The notes under the pieces: generated by a model | What the model saw: only the letters and a program-made list of their open reading frames with translations | The model's database searches: none | What the model was told of the DNA's origin: nothing | Made by a program: the position numbers and the translations under genes | Source of the DNA: Mumia sp. Pv4-285 | GTDB lineage: Bacteria; Actinomycetota; Actinomycetes; Propionibacteriales; Nocardioidaceae | Length of the DNA: 64,000 bases | Direction: 5' to 3' | NCBI RefSeq assembly: GCF_041320275.1 | Contig: NZ_CP162023.1 | Span: forward strand, 3,968,001-4,032,000 | In this document: one piece after another, positions 51,997 through 60,849 of the stretch | Layout of the letters: every line of letters starts with the position of its first letter | Numbering within the stretch: the stretch's first letter is position 1

Positions 51997-53310
51997 TCAG
52001 GGCCGCACGGCCTGCGCGGCAGCCCGCGCAGCCGGAGCGAGGGCCTGCTCGATCGTCTCGAGAGCGTCGCCGTCGAGGGCGTCGGAGACGAACCAGGCCT
52101 CGAACGCGCTCGGCGGGAGGTAGACACCGTGGTCGAGCATCGCGTGGAAGAACGCCTTGTAGGCGGCGGGACTCTGATCCTGGGCGTCGGAGAAGCTCAC
52201 GACGGGCTCGGTGCGGCCGAGGAAGACGCTGAAGAGGTTGCCGGCACTCTGCACGACGTGGGGTACGCCGGCGGCGTCCAGCGCCTTCGCAGCGAGGCTC
52301 TGGATCGTGGCCGCCAACGAGTCGAGGTGGGCGTACACGTCGTCCGTCGCGAGCCGCAGCGTGGTGAGGCCGGCGGTCGTGGCGACGGGGTTGCCCGAGA
52401 GCGTCCCAGCCTGGTAGACCGGCCCCTCCGGCGCGAGCTGGCGCATGATCTCCTCGCGCCCGCCGAAGGCCGCGGCAGGGAACCCGCCGCCCATGACCTT
52501 GCCGAACGTCATGAGGTCTGGAGCCCAGCCCTCCTGCGCACCGTCGAGGCCCCAGTGGCCGCTGCGGCTGACGCGGAAGCCGGTCATCACCTCGTCGGAG
52601 ACGAACAGCGCACCGTGCTCGCGGCAGGTCTGCGCCAGGAAGGCGTTGAAGCCCGGGAGCGGCGGGACCGCGCCCATGTTGCCCGGCGCCGCCTCGGTGA
52701 TCACGCAGGCGATCTGCGACCCGTGCTCGGCGAACGCGGCAGCCACGGCCTCGCGGTCGTTGTACGGGAGAACGAGGGTCTGCGACGTCGAGGCGGACGG
52801 GATGCCGGGAGTGCCGGGGAGCCCGAACGTGACGACGCCGGAGCCCGCCTCGACCAGGAGGGCGTCCACGTGCCCGTGGTAGCACCCGGCGAACTTCACC
52901 ACGAGGTCGCGGCCCGTCCAGCCGCGGGCGAGACGGATGGCGGACATCGTCGCCTCGGTGCCCGACGACACCATGCGGACCAGGTCGACGGGGGTACGAG
53001 AGACGATCTCCTCCGCGAGCGCGACCTCGGGCTCGCTCGGCGTACCGAAGGAGGTGCCGCGGGTCGCGGCCTCACGGACGGCCTCGATGACCTCGGGGTG
53101 GGCGTGGCCGAGCAGCATCGGGCCCCACGACGCCACGAGGTCGACGTACTGGTTGCCGTCGACGTCGGTCAGGGTCGACCCGGACCCCTCACGCATGAAC
53201 CGCGGCGTGCCGCCGACGGCGCGGAAGGCACGTACGGGCGAGTTCACGCCACCGGGCGACACCGCACGAGCACGCTCGAACAGCTGCTGGGAGATCTCGG
53301 ATCCTGACAC
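51997..53310 (-). CDS. hemL: Glutamate-1-semialdehyde 2,1-aminomutase
   Basis: A 437-residue PLP enzyme that converts glutamate-1-semialdehyde to 5-aminolevulinate, the second step of C5 haem synthesis after Hem[17 protein letters not shown] and the PLP Lys271 in [19 protein letters not shown] are typical. The start is GTG at 53310; its ribosome site GGGGAG lies in the 3' arm of a perfect hairpin (53315-53349), implying translational control. It heads the cytochrome c maturation run. Confidence 0.95.
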   Translation of the reverse strand: MSGSEISQQLFERARAVSPGGVNSPVRAFRAVGGTPRFMREGSGSTLTDVDGNQYVDLVASWGPMLLGHAHPEVIEAVREAATRGTSFGTPSEPEVALAEEIVSRTPVDLVRMVSSGTEATMSAIRLARGWTGRDLVVKFAGCYHGHVDALLVEAGSGVVTFGLPGTPGIPSASTSQTLVLPYNDREAVAAAFAEHGSQIACVITEAAPGNMGAVPPLPGFNAFLAQTCREHGALFVSDEVMTGFRVSRSGHWGLDGAQEGWAPDLMTFGKVMGGGFPAAAFGGREEIMRQLAPEGPVYQAGTLSGNPVATTAGLTTLRLATDDVYAHLDSLAATIQSLAAKALDAAGVPHVVQSAGNLFSVFLGRTEPVVSFSDAQDQSPAAYKAFFHAMLDHGVYLPPSAFEAWFVSDALDGDALETIEQALAPAARAAAQAVRP

Positions 53311-53314
53311 CCGA

Positions 53315-53360
53315 CCATTCTCCCCGACCGCCCAAGTCGGGGAGAATGGGGATGAACGTA
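53315..53360 (-). promoter_or_regulatory. hemL promoter and ribosome-site-sequestering hairpin
   Basis: On the minus strand TACGTT (53355-53360) is a -10 box whose start point would fall near 53348. From there the RNA folds CCATTCTCCCCGAC, loop TTGGGCG, GTCGGGGAGAATGG: 14 perfect base pairs. The only ribosome site, GGGGAG, is in the second arm, and GTG follows four bases after the stem. The leader is therefore almost nothing but this hairpin. Confidence 0.6.
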
Positions 53361-53440
53361 TGAAGTCGAGGCGAACGTCTGGCGCAAAGGCCCCCGAGAA
53401 CCCCGGTCCGGCCTACGGTGGAGTTCCAATGTCTGAGAGT

Positions 53441-53460
53441 GGTGGCTAGAACGCGCCACC
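53441..53460. other. Small hairpin upstream of the lytic transglycosylase promoter
   Basis: GGTGGC and GCCACC with an 8-base loop form a 6-bp stem. It lies between the divergent hemL and transglycosylase promoters; role unknown. Confidence 0.25.
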
Positions 53461-53470
53461 TCGCTTAGGG

Positions 53471-53499
53471 TTGACGGAGCACCCGCGGTGTCACAACCT
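53471..53499 (+). promoter_or_regulatory. Candidate promoter of the lytic transglycosylase gene
   Basis: TTGACG at 53471-53476 and CAACCT at 53494-53499 are spaced by 17 bases. TAGGGT at 53466-53471 is an alternative -10 box. Confidence 0.35.
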
Positions 53500-53548
53500 G
53501 TCGCGGCAGACCTTTATGAGTTCGGGCTCACAGGAGTTGATCGACGAG

Positions 53549-54823
53549 ATGGCGATTCACGGTCGCAAGGTGGGTTCCTCCACCAAGCGCACGAGCTGGT
53601 GGCAGACCGCCGCCGCCCTCGTCCCGTGCGCCATGATCGCCGGGGCCTGGGGTGCGGCCGTCGCGATGCCCGGTCAGGTGAGCCCCGTCGACAGCGCCGC
53701 CTACAGCGCGTACGCCGAGGAGTCGCCCGAGGTCCCCGTCACCGGACCGCAGCTGGAGGTCTCTCCCCTGCAGGACCCGGTCGAGCAGCAGTCCAAGAGC
53801 AACCTGCTGACCCCCGCCGCGCTCCCGAACGCGCCCTCCGACATCCCCACGCCCGCTCTCCTCGCCTACCAGCGCGCGGCCAGCGTCATGGCGGCCACCA
53901 AGCCCGAGTGCAAGCTGACGTGGCCGCTCCTCGCCGCGATCGGCCGGGTGGAGTCCAACCACGGCCAGTTCGGCGGCGCCACCGTCACGAGCACGGGTGC
54001 CACCACCCGCGCCATCATCGGCATCCCGCTCGACGGCACCAACAACACCGCCACCATCGCCGACACCGACAAGGGCGCGTGGGACGGCGACACGAAGTGG
54101 GACCGCGCGGTCGGTCCGATGCAGTTCATCCCGTCCACCTGGGCATCGGTCGGTGTCGACGCGGACGGTGACGGCAAGTCCGACCCCAACAACATCAACG
54201 ACGCGGCGCTGGGCGCAGCCGTCTACCTCTGCGTCGGTGGGCACGACCTCAGCACGGACGTCGGCGCGCGGGCTGCCCTGCTCTCCTACAACCGATCCAC
54301 CGCCTACGCCGACCAGGTGCTGACGATCGCCAGGTCGTACGCGACGTCGAACCCGCTCGCTGTGCTTCCGGGCTTCCCGTACCCGACGACCCCGGGCGCC
54401 CCGCTCGGCCCGATCGGGACGCAGCCGCCGCTCGGCTCGGTGCCCGGCGGCCCCGGAGCCGGCGGTTCGCAGCCGACCCCGCTGGCCGTCATCGGCATCG
54501 AGAAGCCCCCGACGCCCGCGCCGGTGGACGAGGGCGGCCTGGTGACGAAGCCGACACCGAAGCCCACCAAGCCGACTCCGACGAAGCCGACCAAGCCGAC
54601 TCCGACGAAGCCCACGACGCCGACACCCACGCCGACGGATCCCACGACTACCCCGACTCCGACGCCGACGGATCCCACGACTACCCCGACTCCGACCGAG
54701 CCGAGCCCGACGCCGGACCCGACTCCGACGGAGCCCACCGGAGAGCCGACGCCTTCGGATCCGACGGACACGACCGAGCCCACGCCGCCGAGCCCGTCAC
54801 CGACGGGTCCGACGATCTCCTGA
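53549..54823 (+). CDS. Lytic transglycosylase with Pro/Thr-rich C-terminal tail
   Basis: A 424-residue exported protein. One hydrophobic signal/anchor segment (WWQTAAALVPCAMIAGAWGAAVA) is followed by a spacer, then an SLT-like muramidase domain (about 100-265) with catalytic Glu in AAIGRVESNHGQFGG and the GPMQFIPSTWASVG signature. The last 130 residues are low-complexity Pro/Thr/Lys repeats that may span the wall. ATG at 53549 puts the signal at the N-terminus; AGGAG is about 12 bases away. It would cleave peptidoglycan glycan strands. Confidence 0.9.
   Translation: MAIHGRKVGSSTKRTSWWQTAAALVPCAMIAGAWGAAVAMPGQVSPVDSAAYSAYAEESPEVPVTGPQLEVSPLQDPVEQQSKSNLLTPAALPNAPSDIPTPALLAYQRAASVMAATKPECKLTWPLLAAIGRVESNHGQFGGATVTSTGATTRAIIGIPLDGTNNTATIADTDKGAWDGDTKWDRAVGPMQFIPSTWASVGVDADGDGKSDPNNINDAALGAAVYLCVGGHDLSTDVGARAALLSYNRSTAYADQVLTIARSYATSNPLAVLPGFPYPTTPGAPLGPIGTQPPLGSVPGGPGAGGSQPTPLAVIGIEKPPTPAPVDEGGLVTKPTPKPTKPTPTKPTKPTPTKPTTPTPTPTDPTTTPTPTPTDPTTTPTPTEPSPTPDPTPTEPTGEPTPSDPTDTTEPTPPSPSPTGPTIS
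54631..54696. repeat. 33-bp tandem repeat in the transglycosylase tail
   Basis: Two near-identical 33-bp units start at 54631 and 54664 and encode TPTDPTTTPTP-type residues. Confidence 0.7.
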
Positions 54824-54828
54824 GCTGA

Positions 54829-55806
54829 TCAGCGCGCGAGGCGCGCGGCGTACTCGCTCGCCCAGTAGGTGAGGACGATGTCGGCGCCCGCGCGGCGGAT
54901 CGACAGCAGGGTCTCCGCGATCGCCGCGTCCCTGTCGATCCAACCCTTGGCGGCGGCAGCCTCGACCATCGAGTACTCGCCGGAGATGTTGTACGCGGCG
55001 ACCGGCACGTCGACGGCCGCGCGCACGGAGGCGACGACGTCGAGGAAGCCCATCGCGGGCTTGACCATCACGACGTCGGCGCCCTCGGCCACGTCCAGCG
55101 CGACCTCGCGCAGCGCCTCGCGGCCGTTGGCGGGGTCCTGCTGGTACGTGCGGCGGTCGCCCTGCAGCGACGACGAGACAGCCTCGCGGAAGGGGCCGTA
55201 GAACGCGGAGGCGTACTTCGCCGCGTAGGCGAGCACGCTCGTGTCCGTGAACCCGGCGCCGTCCAGAGCGCGCCGGATCACGCCGACCTGCCCGTCCATC
55301 ATGCCGCTCGGGCCGACCATGTGGGCCCCGGCCTGGGCCTGGGCGAGCGCCATCGCGGCGTACACCTCGAGTGTCGCGTCGTTGTCGACGCGGCCCTGCT
55401 GGTCCAGGACGCCGCAGTGCCCATGGTCGGTGAACTCGTCGAGACAGAGGTCGGACATCACGACCAGCGCGTCACCCACCTCGGCACGGGCGTCGCGGAT
55501 CGCGACGTTGAGGATGCCGTCCTCGGCGAGGGCCCCGGAGCCGGTGGCGTCCTTGCGCTCGGGGACACCGAACAGCATCACCCCGCCGAGCCCGAGCTCG
55601 GCAGCCTCCGCGACGGCCTTGCGGGCCGAGTCGCGGGTGTGCTGCACGACTCCGGGCATGCTGGCGATCGGGCGCGGCTCGGTCAGGCCCTCGGCGACGA
55701 ACATCGGCAGCACCAGGCTGCGCACCTCGACCGACGTCTCGGACACCAGCCGACGCATCGCCGGCGTGGTGCGGAGCCGACGCGGCCTGACCTCTCCGAA
55801 CCCCAT
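54829..55806 (-). CDS. hemB: Porphobilinogen synthase (delta-aminolevulinate dehydratase)
   Basis: A 325-residue enzyme that condenses two 5-aminolevulinates to porphobilinogen. Schiff-base Lys residues are in [19 protein letters not shown] and [13 protein letters not shown]. The metal region [14 protein letters not shown] has few Cys, as in Mg-dependent forms. It begins two bases after the hemD stop with GGAGGAG inside that gene, so it is the last gene of the rex-hem operon. Confidence 0.96.
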   Translation of the reverse strand: MGFGEVRPRRLRTTPAMRRLVSETSVEVRSLVLPMFVAEGLTEPRPIASMPGVVQHTRDSARKAVAEAAELGLGGVMLFGVPERKDATGSGALAEDGILNVAIRDARAEVGDALVVMSDLCLDEFTDHGHCGVLDQQGRVDNDATLEVYAAMALAQAQAGAHMVGPSGMMDGQVGVIRRALDGAGFTDTSVLAYAAKYASAFYGPFREAVSSSLQGDRRTYQQDPANGREALREVALDVAEGADVVMVKPAMGFLDVVASVRAAVDVPVAAYNISGEYSMVEAAAAKGWIDRDAAIAETLLSIRRAGADIVLTYWASEYAARLAR

Positions 55807-55808
55807 CG

Positions 55809-57485
55809 TCAGCTCCTCCGGCGCGAGCCCTTGGTCCGCTGCGACGGCTTCGTCACCGGGTCGCCGGCGTCGATCATCGTCTGGCGGCGCTGGGCACCGA
55901 AGTCTGCCAGCGCGTCGGCGAGGGTGTCGGCCGACGGCGACGGGGCGACCACGTCGACGCGGAGGCCGTGCTCCTCGGCCGTCTGCGCCGTGGCGGGGCC
56001 GATGCAGGCGATCACGGTGGACGCGTGCGGCTTGCCGGCGATGCCGACGAGGTTGCGCACCGTCGAGCTCGACGTGAACACGACCGCGTCGAACTTGCCC
56101 GACTTGATCGCCTCACGCGTCGGCGCCGGCGGCGGCGCGGCGCGCACGGTGCGGTAGGCGGTGACGTCGTCGACCTCCCACCCGAGCTCGATCAGACCGG
56201 CCACGAGCTGCTCCGTGGCGATGTCGGCCCGCGGCAGGAACACGCGGTTGATCGGGTCGAGGAGCTCGTCGTACGGCGGCCACTCCTCGAGCAGCCCCCG
56301 CGAGGACTGCTCCCCGTCCGGGACGAGGTCGGGGCGGATGCCCCACGCGCTGATCGCCTCGGCGGTCTTCTCGCCGACCGCCGCGACCTTGAGCCCGGAG
56401 AACGCGCGGGCGTCCAGGCCGTACTCGTCGAACTTCTCGCGGACGGCCTTGACGGCGTTGACGCTGGTGAACGCGACCCACTCGTAGCGGCCCTCGACGA
56501 GACCACGGACGGCCTTGTCCATCTGCTGCGGGTTGCGCGGGGGCTCCACGGAGATCGTCGGGACCTCCTCCGAGACCGCGCCGTAGCCGCGGAGGCGGTT
56601 GGCGAGCGTCGCTGCCTGCTCCTTGGTGCGCGGGACGAGCACGCGCCACCCGAAGAGCGGCTTCGTCTCGAACCACGACAGCGTGTCGCGCAGGTCCACG
56701 ACGTCACCGATGACCGTGACAGCGGGCGGGGCCATCTTGGCGGCCTTCGCGTCCGCCGCGATCGCGTCGAGCGTGGACACGAGGGTCGACTGCTCGGTCG
56801 TCGTGCCGACGCGGGTCATGGCGACCGGCGTCTTCGGGTCGCGGCCCGCCTCGATGAGGCCGTTCGCGACGTCCTTGATCGTGTTGACCGCGCTGAGCAG
56901 GACGAGCGTCTGGTCGCCGGCGTACGGCGCCCAGTCGACCTTCGTCTCGCCCATCCGGATCACGGCGACCTCGCGGTGGGTGCGCGTGGTCAGCGGGACA
57001 CCGGCGTAGGTGGGGACCGCCGACGCCGAGGACACGCCGGGAACGATCTCGAACGAGATGTTGGCCTTGTCGCACGCCTGGGCCTCCTCGGGCCCCGACG
57101 CGAAGGTGAAGGGGTCGCCGACCAGCAGGCGGACGACGTTCTTGCCGCGCTTGGCGTGCTTGACGACGAGCCGGCCACGGGCGGCGGGGGTCAGGACGCC
57201 CCCGTCCTCACCGTGGCCGCCCTCGACGACCTCGACGCCCTCGCGTACGAGGTGCGCCTGGTCCGCGGACTCGATGATGACGACGTCAGCGGCGTCGAGG
57301 AGCTCCTTGGCGCGCACGGTGAGCAGGCTGGCGTCACCAGGGCCGGCGCCGACGAAGCTGACGTGCCCGATCGGCCGCGTGGCAGCGATCGGGGTCGCGC
57401 CGTCGGCAGCCGCGGCAGGCGCGGCCTGCTCCGGCTCGGTCACCTTGCGGTTGCGGGTGGCGGTGGTGGTGCTCACGGTTCTCAT
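55809..57485 (-). CDS. hemD: Uroporphyrinogen-III C-methyltransferase / uroporphyrinogen-III synthase fusion
   Basis: A 558-residue bifunctional protein. Residues about 40-290 are an SAM-dependent CobA-type methyltransferase ([31 protein letters not shown]). Residues about 300-545 are HemD, which closes and flips ring D of hydroxymethylbilane ([22 protein letters not shown]). The fusion sends product both to haem and sirohaem. ATG at 57485 overlaps the stop of a mini-ORF; GTG at 57476 has a better spaced GAGGA and is an alternative. Confidence 0.95.
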   Translation of the reverse strand: MRTVSTTTATRNRKVTEPEQAAPAAAADGATPIAATRPIGHVSFVGAGPGDASLLTVRAKELLDAADVVIIESADQAHLVREGVEVVEGGHGEDGGVLTPAARGRLVVKHAKRGKNVVRLLVGDPFTFASGPEEAQACDKANISFEIVPGVSSASAVPTYAGVPLTTRTHREVAVIRMGETKVDWAPYAGDQTLVLLSAVNTIKDVANGLIEAGRDPKTPVAMTRVGTTTEQSTLVSTLDAIAADAKAAKMAPPAVTVIGDVVDLRDTLSWFETKPLFGWRVLVPRTKEQAATLANRLRGYGAVSEEVPTISVEPPRNPQQMDKAVRGLVEGRYEWVAFTSVNAVKAVREKFDEYGLDARAFSGLKVAAVGEKTAEAISAWGIRPDLVPDGEQSSRGLLEEWPPYDELLDPINRVFLPRADIATEQLVAGLIELGWEVDDVTAYRTVRAAPPPAPTREAIKSGKFDAVVFTSSSTVRNLVGIAGKPHASTVIACIGPATAQTAEEHGLRVDVVAPSPSADTLADALADFGAQRRQTMIDAGDPVTKPSQRTKGSRRRS

Positions 57486-57532
57486 TCCTCGTCTGCCTCT
57501 GGCATGTTGGGCTCACGGGGGTCGGTGGTCAT
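57482..57532 (-). CDS. Possible 16-codon coupling ORF between hemC and hemD
   Basis: An ATG at 57532 overlaps the hemC stop as ATGA, and its TGA (57484-57482) overlaps the hemD ATG in the same way. The 16-residue product [16 protein letters not shown] is acidic and resembles nothing known. It could carry ribosomes from hemC to hemD, or be chance. Low confidence as a protein. Confidence 0.3.
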   Translation of the reverse strand: MTTDPREPNMPEADEE

Positions 57533-58452
57533 GGGGCTGTGGCTCGCATCAGCGAGTCCGCACCCTCGGCGATCATCTCGGCAGCGAGACGTTCGCCGAT
57601 CCCGATCGGGTCCTGGACGGACCCGGTCGCGGACAGTCGGATGGACGGTGCGCCGGAGGGATCTCCGACAAAGGCCCGCAACCACAGCTGAAGGGATCCG
57701 TCGTCGTCGACGACCTCGGCCCACGCCCCCACGGGGGCCGAGCAACCCGCCTCGAGCGAGGCGAGAAGGCTGCGTTCTGCGGTGACGGCGGCGCGGGTGG
57801 CGTCGTCGTCGAGGCGGGCGAGCAGCCCGGCGACCTCGCGGTCGTCGGAACGGCACTCGCACGCCAAGGCGCCCTGCCCGGGGGCCGGGAGCACCTGGAG
57901 CGGGTCGAGGAGCTCGGTCGCCTCTTCGATCCTGCCAAGCCGACGCAAACCGGCTGCGGCGAGCACGACGGCGTCGAGCTCGCCATCACGGACCTTGGCG
58001 ATCCGCGTGTCTACGTTGCCGCGCAGTCCGACGACCTCGATCCCGAGGCCGAGCGCGTTGAGCTGGGCGGCACGGCGCGGGGAGCCCGTGCCGACGCGAG
58101 AGCCGACCGGGAGCTCCCCGAGGGTCAGGCCGTCGCGAGCGATGACCGCGTCTCGCGGGTCGACGCGCGGGGGCATGGCTGCGAGGAGGATGCCGTCGGC
58201 AGGAGCGGTCGGCAGGTCCTTCAGCGAGTGCACCGCGACGTCGACCTCGCCGGCGAGGAGGGCGTCTCGGAGCGCCGACACGAAGACGCCCGTGCCCCCG
58301 ATCTCGGCGAGCGGACGCGTGCTGCGGTCGCCCTCGGTCGACACGGTGACGAGCTCGGTCTCGACGCCCGTCAGCTCCGTCAGCAGGGCGGCGACCTGGG
58401 AGGACTGGGTGGTGGCGAGCGCGCTCGCCCGGGTCCCGACACGGAGCGTCAT
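57529..58452 (-). CDS. hemC: Hydroxymethylbilane synthase
   Basis: A 307-residue enzyme that polymerises four porphobilinogens. Cofactor-binding Cys237 is in LEAGCSAPVGAWAE; VHSLKDLPT carries the catalytic Asp region and GTGSPRRAAQL the anion-binding Arg pair. The ATG overlaps the hemA stop (ATGA). Confidence 0.96.
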   Translation of the reverse strand: MTLRVGTRASALATTQSSQVAALLTELTGVETELVTVSTEGDRSTRPLAEIGGTGVFVSALRDALLAGEVDVAVHSLKDLPTAPADGILLAAMPPRVDPRDAVIARDGLTLGELPVGSRVGTGSPRRAAQLNALGLGIEVVGLRGNVDTRIAKVRDGELDAVVLAAAGLRRLGRIEEATELLDPLQVLPAPGQGALACECRSDDREVAGLLARLDDDATRAAVTAERSLLASLEAGCSAPVGAWAEVVDDDGSLQLWLRAFVGDPSGAPSIRLSATGSVQDPIGIGERLAAEMIAEGADSLMRATAP

Positions 58453-59768
58453 GCGGGGTCACCCCCGGACGTGGAGCGGGCGCGTTCGACCGCGCTCACG
58501 GCGTCGACCGTGGCGGGGTCGAGGGCGAACAGGTCGGCGAGCGCGTTCGCGTACGTCAGCGCGTCGGGCCGCCCTGCCATCTCCTTGATGCGGACGGTGG
58601 GCTGGTGGAGCAGCTTGTCGGCGACGCGGCGCACGGTCTGGCGCAGCTCGGCGACGACCTGCGGGTCGACGTCGCGCAAGCGCCCCTCGAGGCGCTCGAG
58701 CTCGGCGTCGACGACCGACGTGGCCATCGAGCGCAGCGCGACGACGGTCGGTGTCACCTTCGCGGCGTGCCGCGCCGAGAGGAATGACGAGACCTCGTCG
58801 GCGACGATCCCGCGTACGGCCTCGACGTCCGCGGCGCCGTGCTCGTCGGTGAGCATCGCCTGGAGCTCTGCGAGCCCGAGGACCATCACGCCCGGCAGGT
58901 CCGCGACCTCCTCCTCGATGTCGCGAGGAAGGGCCAGGTCCACGAGGACGTACGGCGTGGTCCGGCTCGCGATCGCCGAGCGCACCTGGTCGGTCCTGAT
59001 GACGGTGCCGGTGGCGCCCGTGCAGGAGATCACCAGGTCGGCGTCGGCCAGCGCGGCGGACAGGTCCGCCCAGCGGACAGCGGTGCCGCCGACGGACTCG
59101 GCGAGCCGCTCGGCCGTCGTATCGGTGCGGTTGGCGACGGCCACGCTCGCGACACCGCGGCGCGCCGCCGTCGTGGCTGCCAGCGCCGCCATGGCACCGG
59201 CGCCGACGACGAGCACCCGCATGTCCTCCAGCCGGTGACCGGAACGCGCCACCGCCTCGAGGGAGGCCGCCACCAACGAGGGCCCGGCCTTGTCGATGTC
59301 GGTCTCGGCGTGGCCGCGCTTGGCGATGCGGAGGGCCTGCTGGAACAGCAGGTTGAGGGCTGGACCGACGGTGGCGTCGTCCTGGCCGCGTTGCAGCGCC
59401 GTACGGACCTGGCCGAGGATCTGGCTCTCGCCGACGACCATCGAGTCGAGACCGGAGGCGACCGAGAACAGGTGGGCGACCGCTGCGTCGTCGTAGTGGA
59501 CGTAGATGTGACGGAGCAGGTCGGTGCGGGTGAGGCCGGAGTGCTCGACCAGGAGCTCCGAGATGTCCTCCACCGAGCCGTGGAAACGGTCCGCCTCCAC
59601 ATAGATCTCGACGCGGTTGCAGGTCGACACGACCAGCGACTCGCTGACGTGGTCGGCGTCGAGCGCGTGGTGCGCGACCTTGGCGACCGCGTCGCCGTCC
59701 AGCGCGACGCGCTCGAGGACGGAGACCGGGGCACTTCGGTGGGAGACACCGACGACGAGGACGCTCAC
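58449..59768 (-). CDS. hemA: Glutamyl-tRNA reductase
   Basis: A 439-residue enzyme that reduces Glu-tRNA to glutamate-1-semialdehyde with NADPH, the first step of haem synthesis. Nucleophile Cys50 is in VVSTCNRVEIY; VGESQILGQV and the NADPH site VLVVGAGAMAAL follow, with a C-terminal dimerisation helix. GTG at 59768 overlaps the rex stop (GTGA), linking haem synthesis to redox sensing. Confidence 0.96.
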   Translation of the reverse strand: MSVLVVGVSHRSAPVSVLERVALDGDAVAKVAHHALDADHVSESLVVSTCNRVEIYVEADRFHGSVEDISELLVEHSGLTRTDLLRHIYVHYDDAAVAHLFSVASGLDSMVVGESQILGQVRTALQRGQDDATVGPALNLLFQQALRIAKRGHAETDIDKAGPSLVAASLEAVARSGHRLEDMRVLVVGAGAMAALAATTAARRGVASVAVANRTDTTAERLAESVGGTAVRWADLSAALADADLVISCTGATGTVIRTDQVRSAIASRTTPYVLVDLALPRDIEEEVADLPGVMVLGLAELQAMLTDEHGAADVEAVRGIVADEVSSFLSARHAAKVTPTVVALRSMATSVVDAELERLEGRLRDVDPQVVAELRQTVRRVADKLLHQPTVRIKEMAGRPDALTYANALADLFALDPATVDAVSAVERARSTSGGDPA

Positions 59769-60463
59769 GACTCGACCACCTCCTCGCTCTGGACGAGGGG
59801 CGGTCGCTTGCGCTGCTCGTGGTAGGCCAGGATCTGCAGCTCGATCGAGAGGTCGACCTTCCGGACGTCGACGCCCGCGGGGACGGTCAGGACGGCGGGC
59901 GCGAAGTTGAGGATGCTCGTGACACCGGAGGCCACGAGCCGGTCGGCGACCCCCTGGGCTGCGTCACCAGGGGTCGCGATGACGCCGATCGAGCAGCCTC
60001 GCTCGCGGACCACCTGGTCGAGGTCGTCGATGTGTGCGATGGCGAGGTCGCCGTGCATCTCGCCGACGCGGGAGGCGTCGCCGTCGACGAGAGCGACGAT
60101 CCGGAACCCGCGCGAGCGGAAACCCCCGTAGTTGGAGAGGGCCTGGCCCAGGTTGCCGATGCCGATGATGACGACGGCCCAGTCCTGGTTGACGCCGATC
60201 TCGCGGGCGATCTGGTAGCGGAGGTACTCCACGTCGTAGCCCACACCACGGGTGCCATAGGATCCGAGGTACGAGAGATCCTTGCGGAGCTTCGCGGAGT
60301 TCACACCCGCTGCGGTGGCGAGCTGCTCGGAGGAGACCGTACGCAGGCCCGACTCGCCGAGCGCCGTCAGCGCCCGGAGGTACACCGGGAGTCGCGCCAC
60401 CGTCGCCTCGGGGATCCCCGACGACACGGGGCGGCCGTTGGCCTGCGCTCGCAGCTGGTTCAC
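59765..60463 (-). CDS. rex: Redox-sensing transcriptional repressor Rex
   Basis: A 232-residue Rex protein: an N-terminal winged helix (TVSSEQLATAAGVNSAKLRKDLSYLG) and a Rossmann domain (VVIIGIGNLGQAL) that senses the NADH/NAD ratio. It represses respiration genes when NADH is low relative to NAD. GTG at 60463 has AGGAG five bases upstream. It heads the rex-hemACDB operon known from Streptomyces, and a Rex-like operator covers its promoter. Confidence 0.96.
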   Translation of the reverse strand: MNQLRAQANGRPVSSGIPEATVARLPVYLRALTALGESGLRTVSSEQLATAAGVNSAKLRKDLSYLGSYGTRGVGYDVEYLRYQIAREIGVNQDWAVVIIGIGNLGQALSNYGGFRSRGFRIVALVDGDASRVGEMHGDLAIAHIDDLDQVVRERGCSIGVIATPGDAAQGVADRLVASGVTSILNFAPAVLTVPAGVDVRKVDLSIELQILAYHEQRKRPPLVQSEEVVES

Positions 60464-60533
60464 ATTGCTCCTGGCACCGCGGTGCGGATCCGGAAGTTAC
60501 TGGGGGGTTAACGCCGGTCGACCCGGCGCATCC

Positions 60534-60562
60534 ACTGTAAGAGCTTGTGAACGTGAGAACAA
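60534..60562 (-). promoter_or_regulatory. rex promoter with Rex operator
   Basis: On the plus strand TTGTGAACGTGAGAACAA (60545-60562) has a perfect left half of the Rex box (TTGTGAAC) and a degenerate right half. On the minus strand TTGTTC (60557-60562) and TACAGT (60534-60539), spacer 17, form the promoter, so the operator covers the -35 box and most of the spacer. This fits autoregulation as in Streptomyces. Confidence 0.65.
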
Positions 60563-60584
60563 AATCGAGCAGTGCCCTCCGCGA

Positions 60585-60598
60585 GTGACTCGGGTCAC
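60585..60598. promoter_or_regulatory. CRP-like site GTGA-N6-TCAC upstream of rex
   Basis: GTGACTCGGGTCAC lies 23 bases upstream of the rex -35 box and overlaps the glutaredoxin stop. The same core occurs at 17017-17030. Weak evidence. Confidence 0.3.
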
Positions 60599-60849
60599 CC
60601 CAGGGCGCGACGCAACCGCGTCGGGTCGACCCTCCAGAAGTCGTGCTGACGGCCGTCGACGAACGTGACGGGGATCTGCTCCCCGTACGTCCGCATCAGC
60701 TCCGCATCGCCGCTGATGTCCACCTCCCGCCACGCCTGGCCGAGCTCGTCGCACACCTGCGCGACCAGCGCGACCGCGTCCTCGCAGAGGTGACACCCAG
60801 GCTTGCTGTAGACGACGACGCGCGCCGCCTCGTCGGGTCCGGTGGTCAT
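60595..60849 (-). CDS. Glutaredoxin-like protein
   Basis: An 84-residue thioredoxin-fold protein with active site SKPGCHLCEDA (Cys19, Cys22) and the cis-Pro in IPVTFVDG. The CHLC-type motif marks the small glutaredoxin-like (DUF836) group; partner unknown. The ATG overlaps the upstream ligase stop (ATGA). It precedes rex by 131 bases on the same strand. Confidence 0.9.
   Translation of the reverse strand: MTTGPDEAARVVVYSKPGCHLCEDAVALVAQVCDELGQAWREVDISGDAELMRTYGEQIPVTFVDGRQHDFWRVDPTRLRRALG

Noticed and set aside
53350-53548. Riboswitch upstream of the lytic transglycosylase (c-di-AMP or c-di-GMP type)
   Set aside because: Cell-wall hydrolase genes of actinobacteria often carry c-di-AMP riboswitches, and GCGCAAAGG with GGCCTA recalls a c-di-GMP core. 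The conserved blocks and helices of either class are missing, and a promoter candidate near 53471 would leave most of this region untranscribed.
60474-60485. Palindrome GCACCGCGGTGC before the rex ribosome site
   Set aside because: Short, GC-only and loop-free; no sign of a regulatory role beyond chance.
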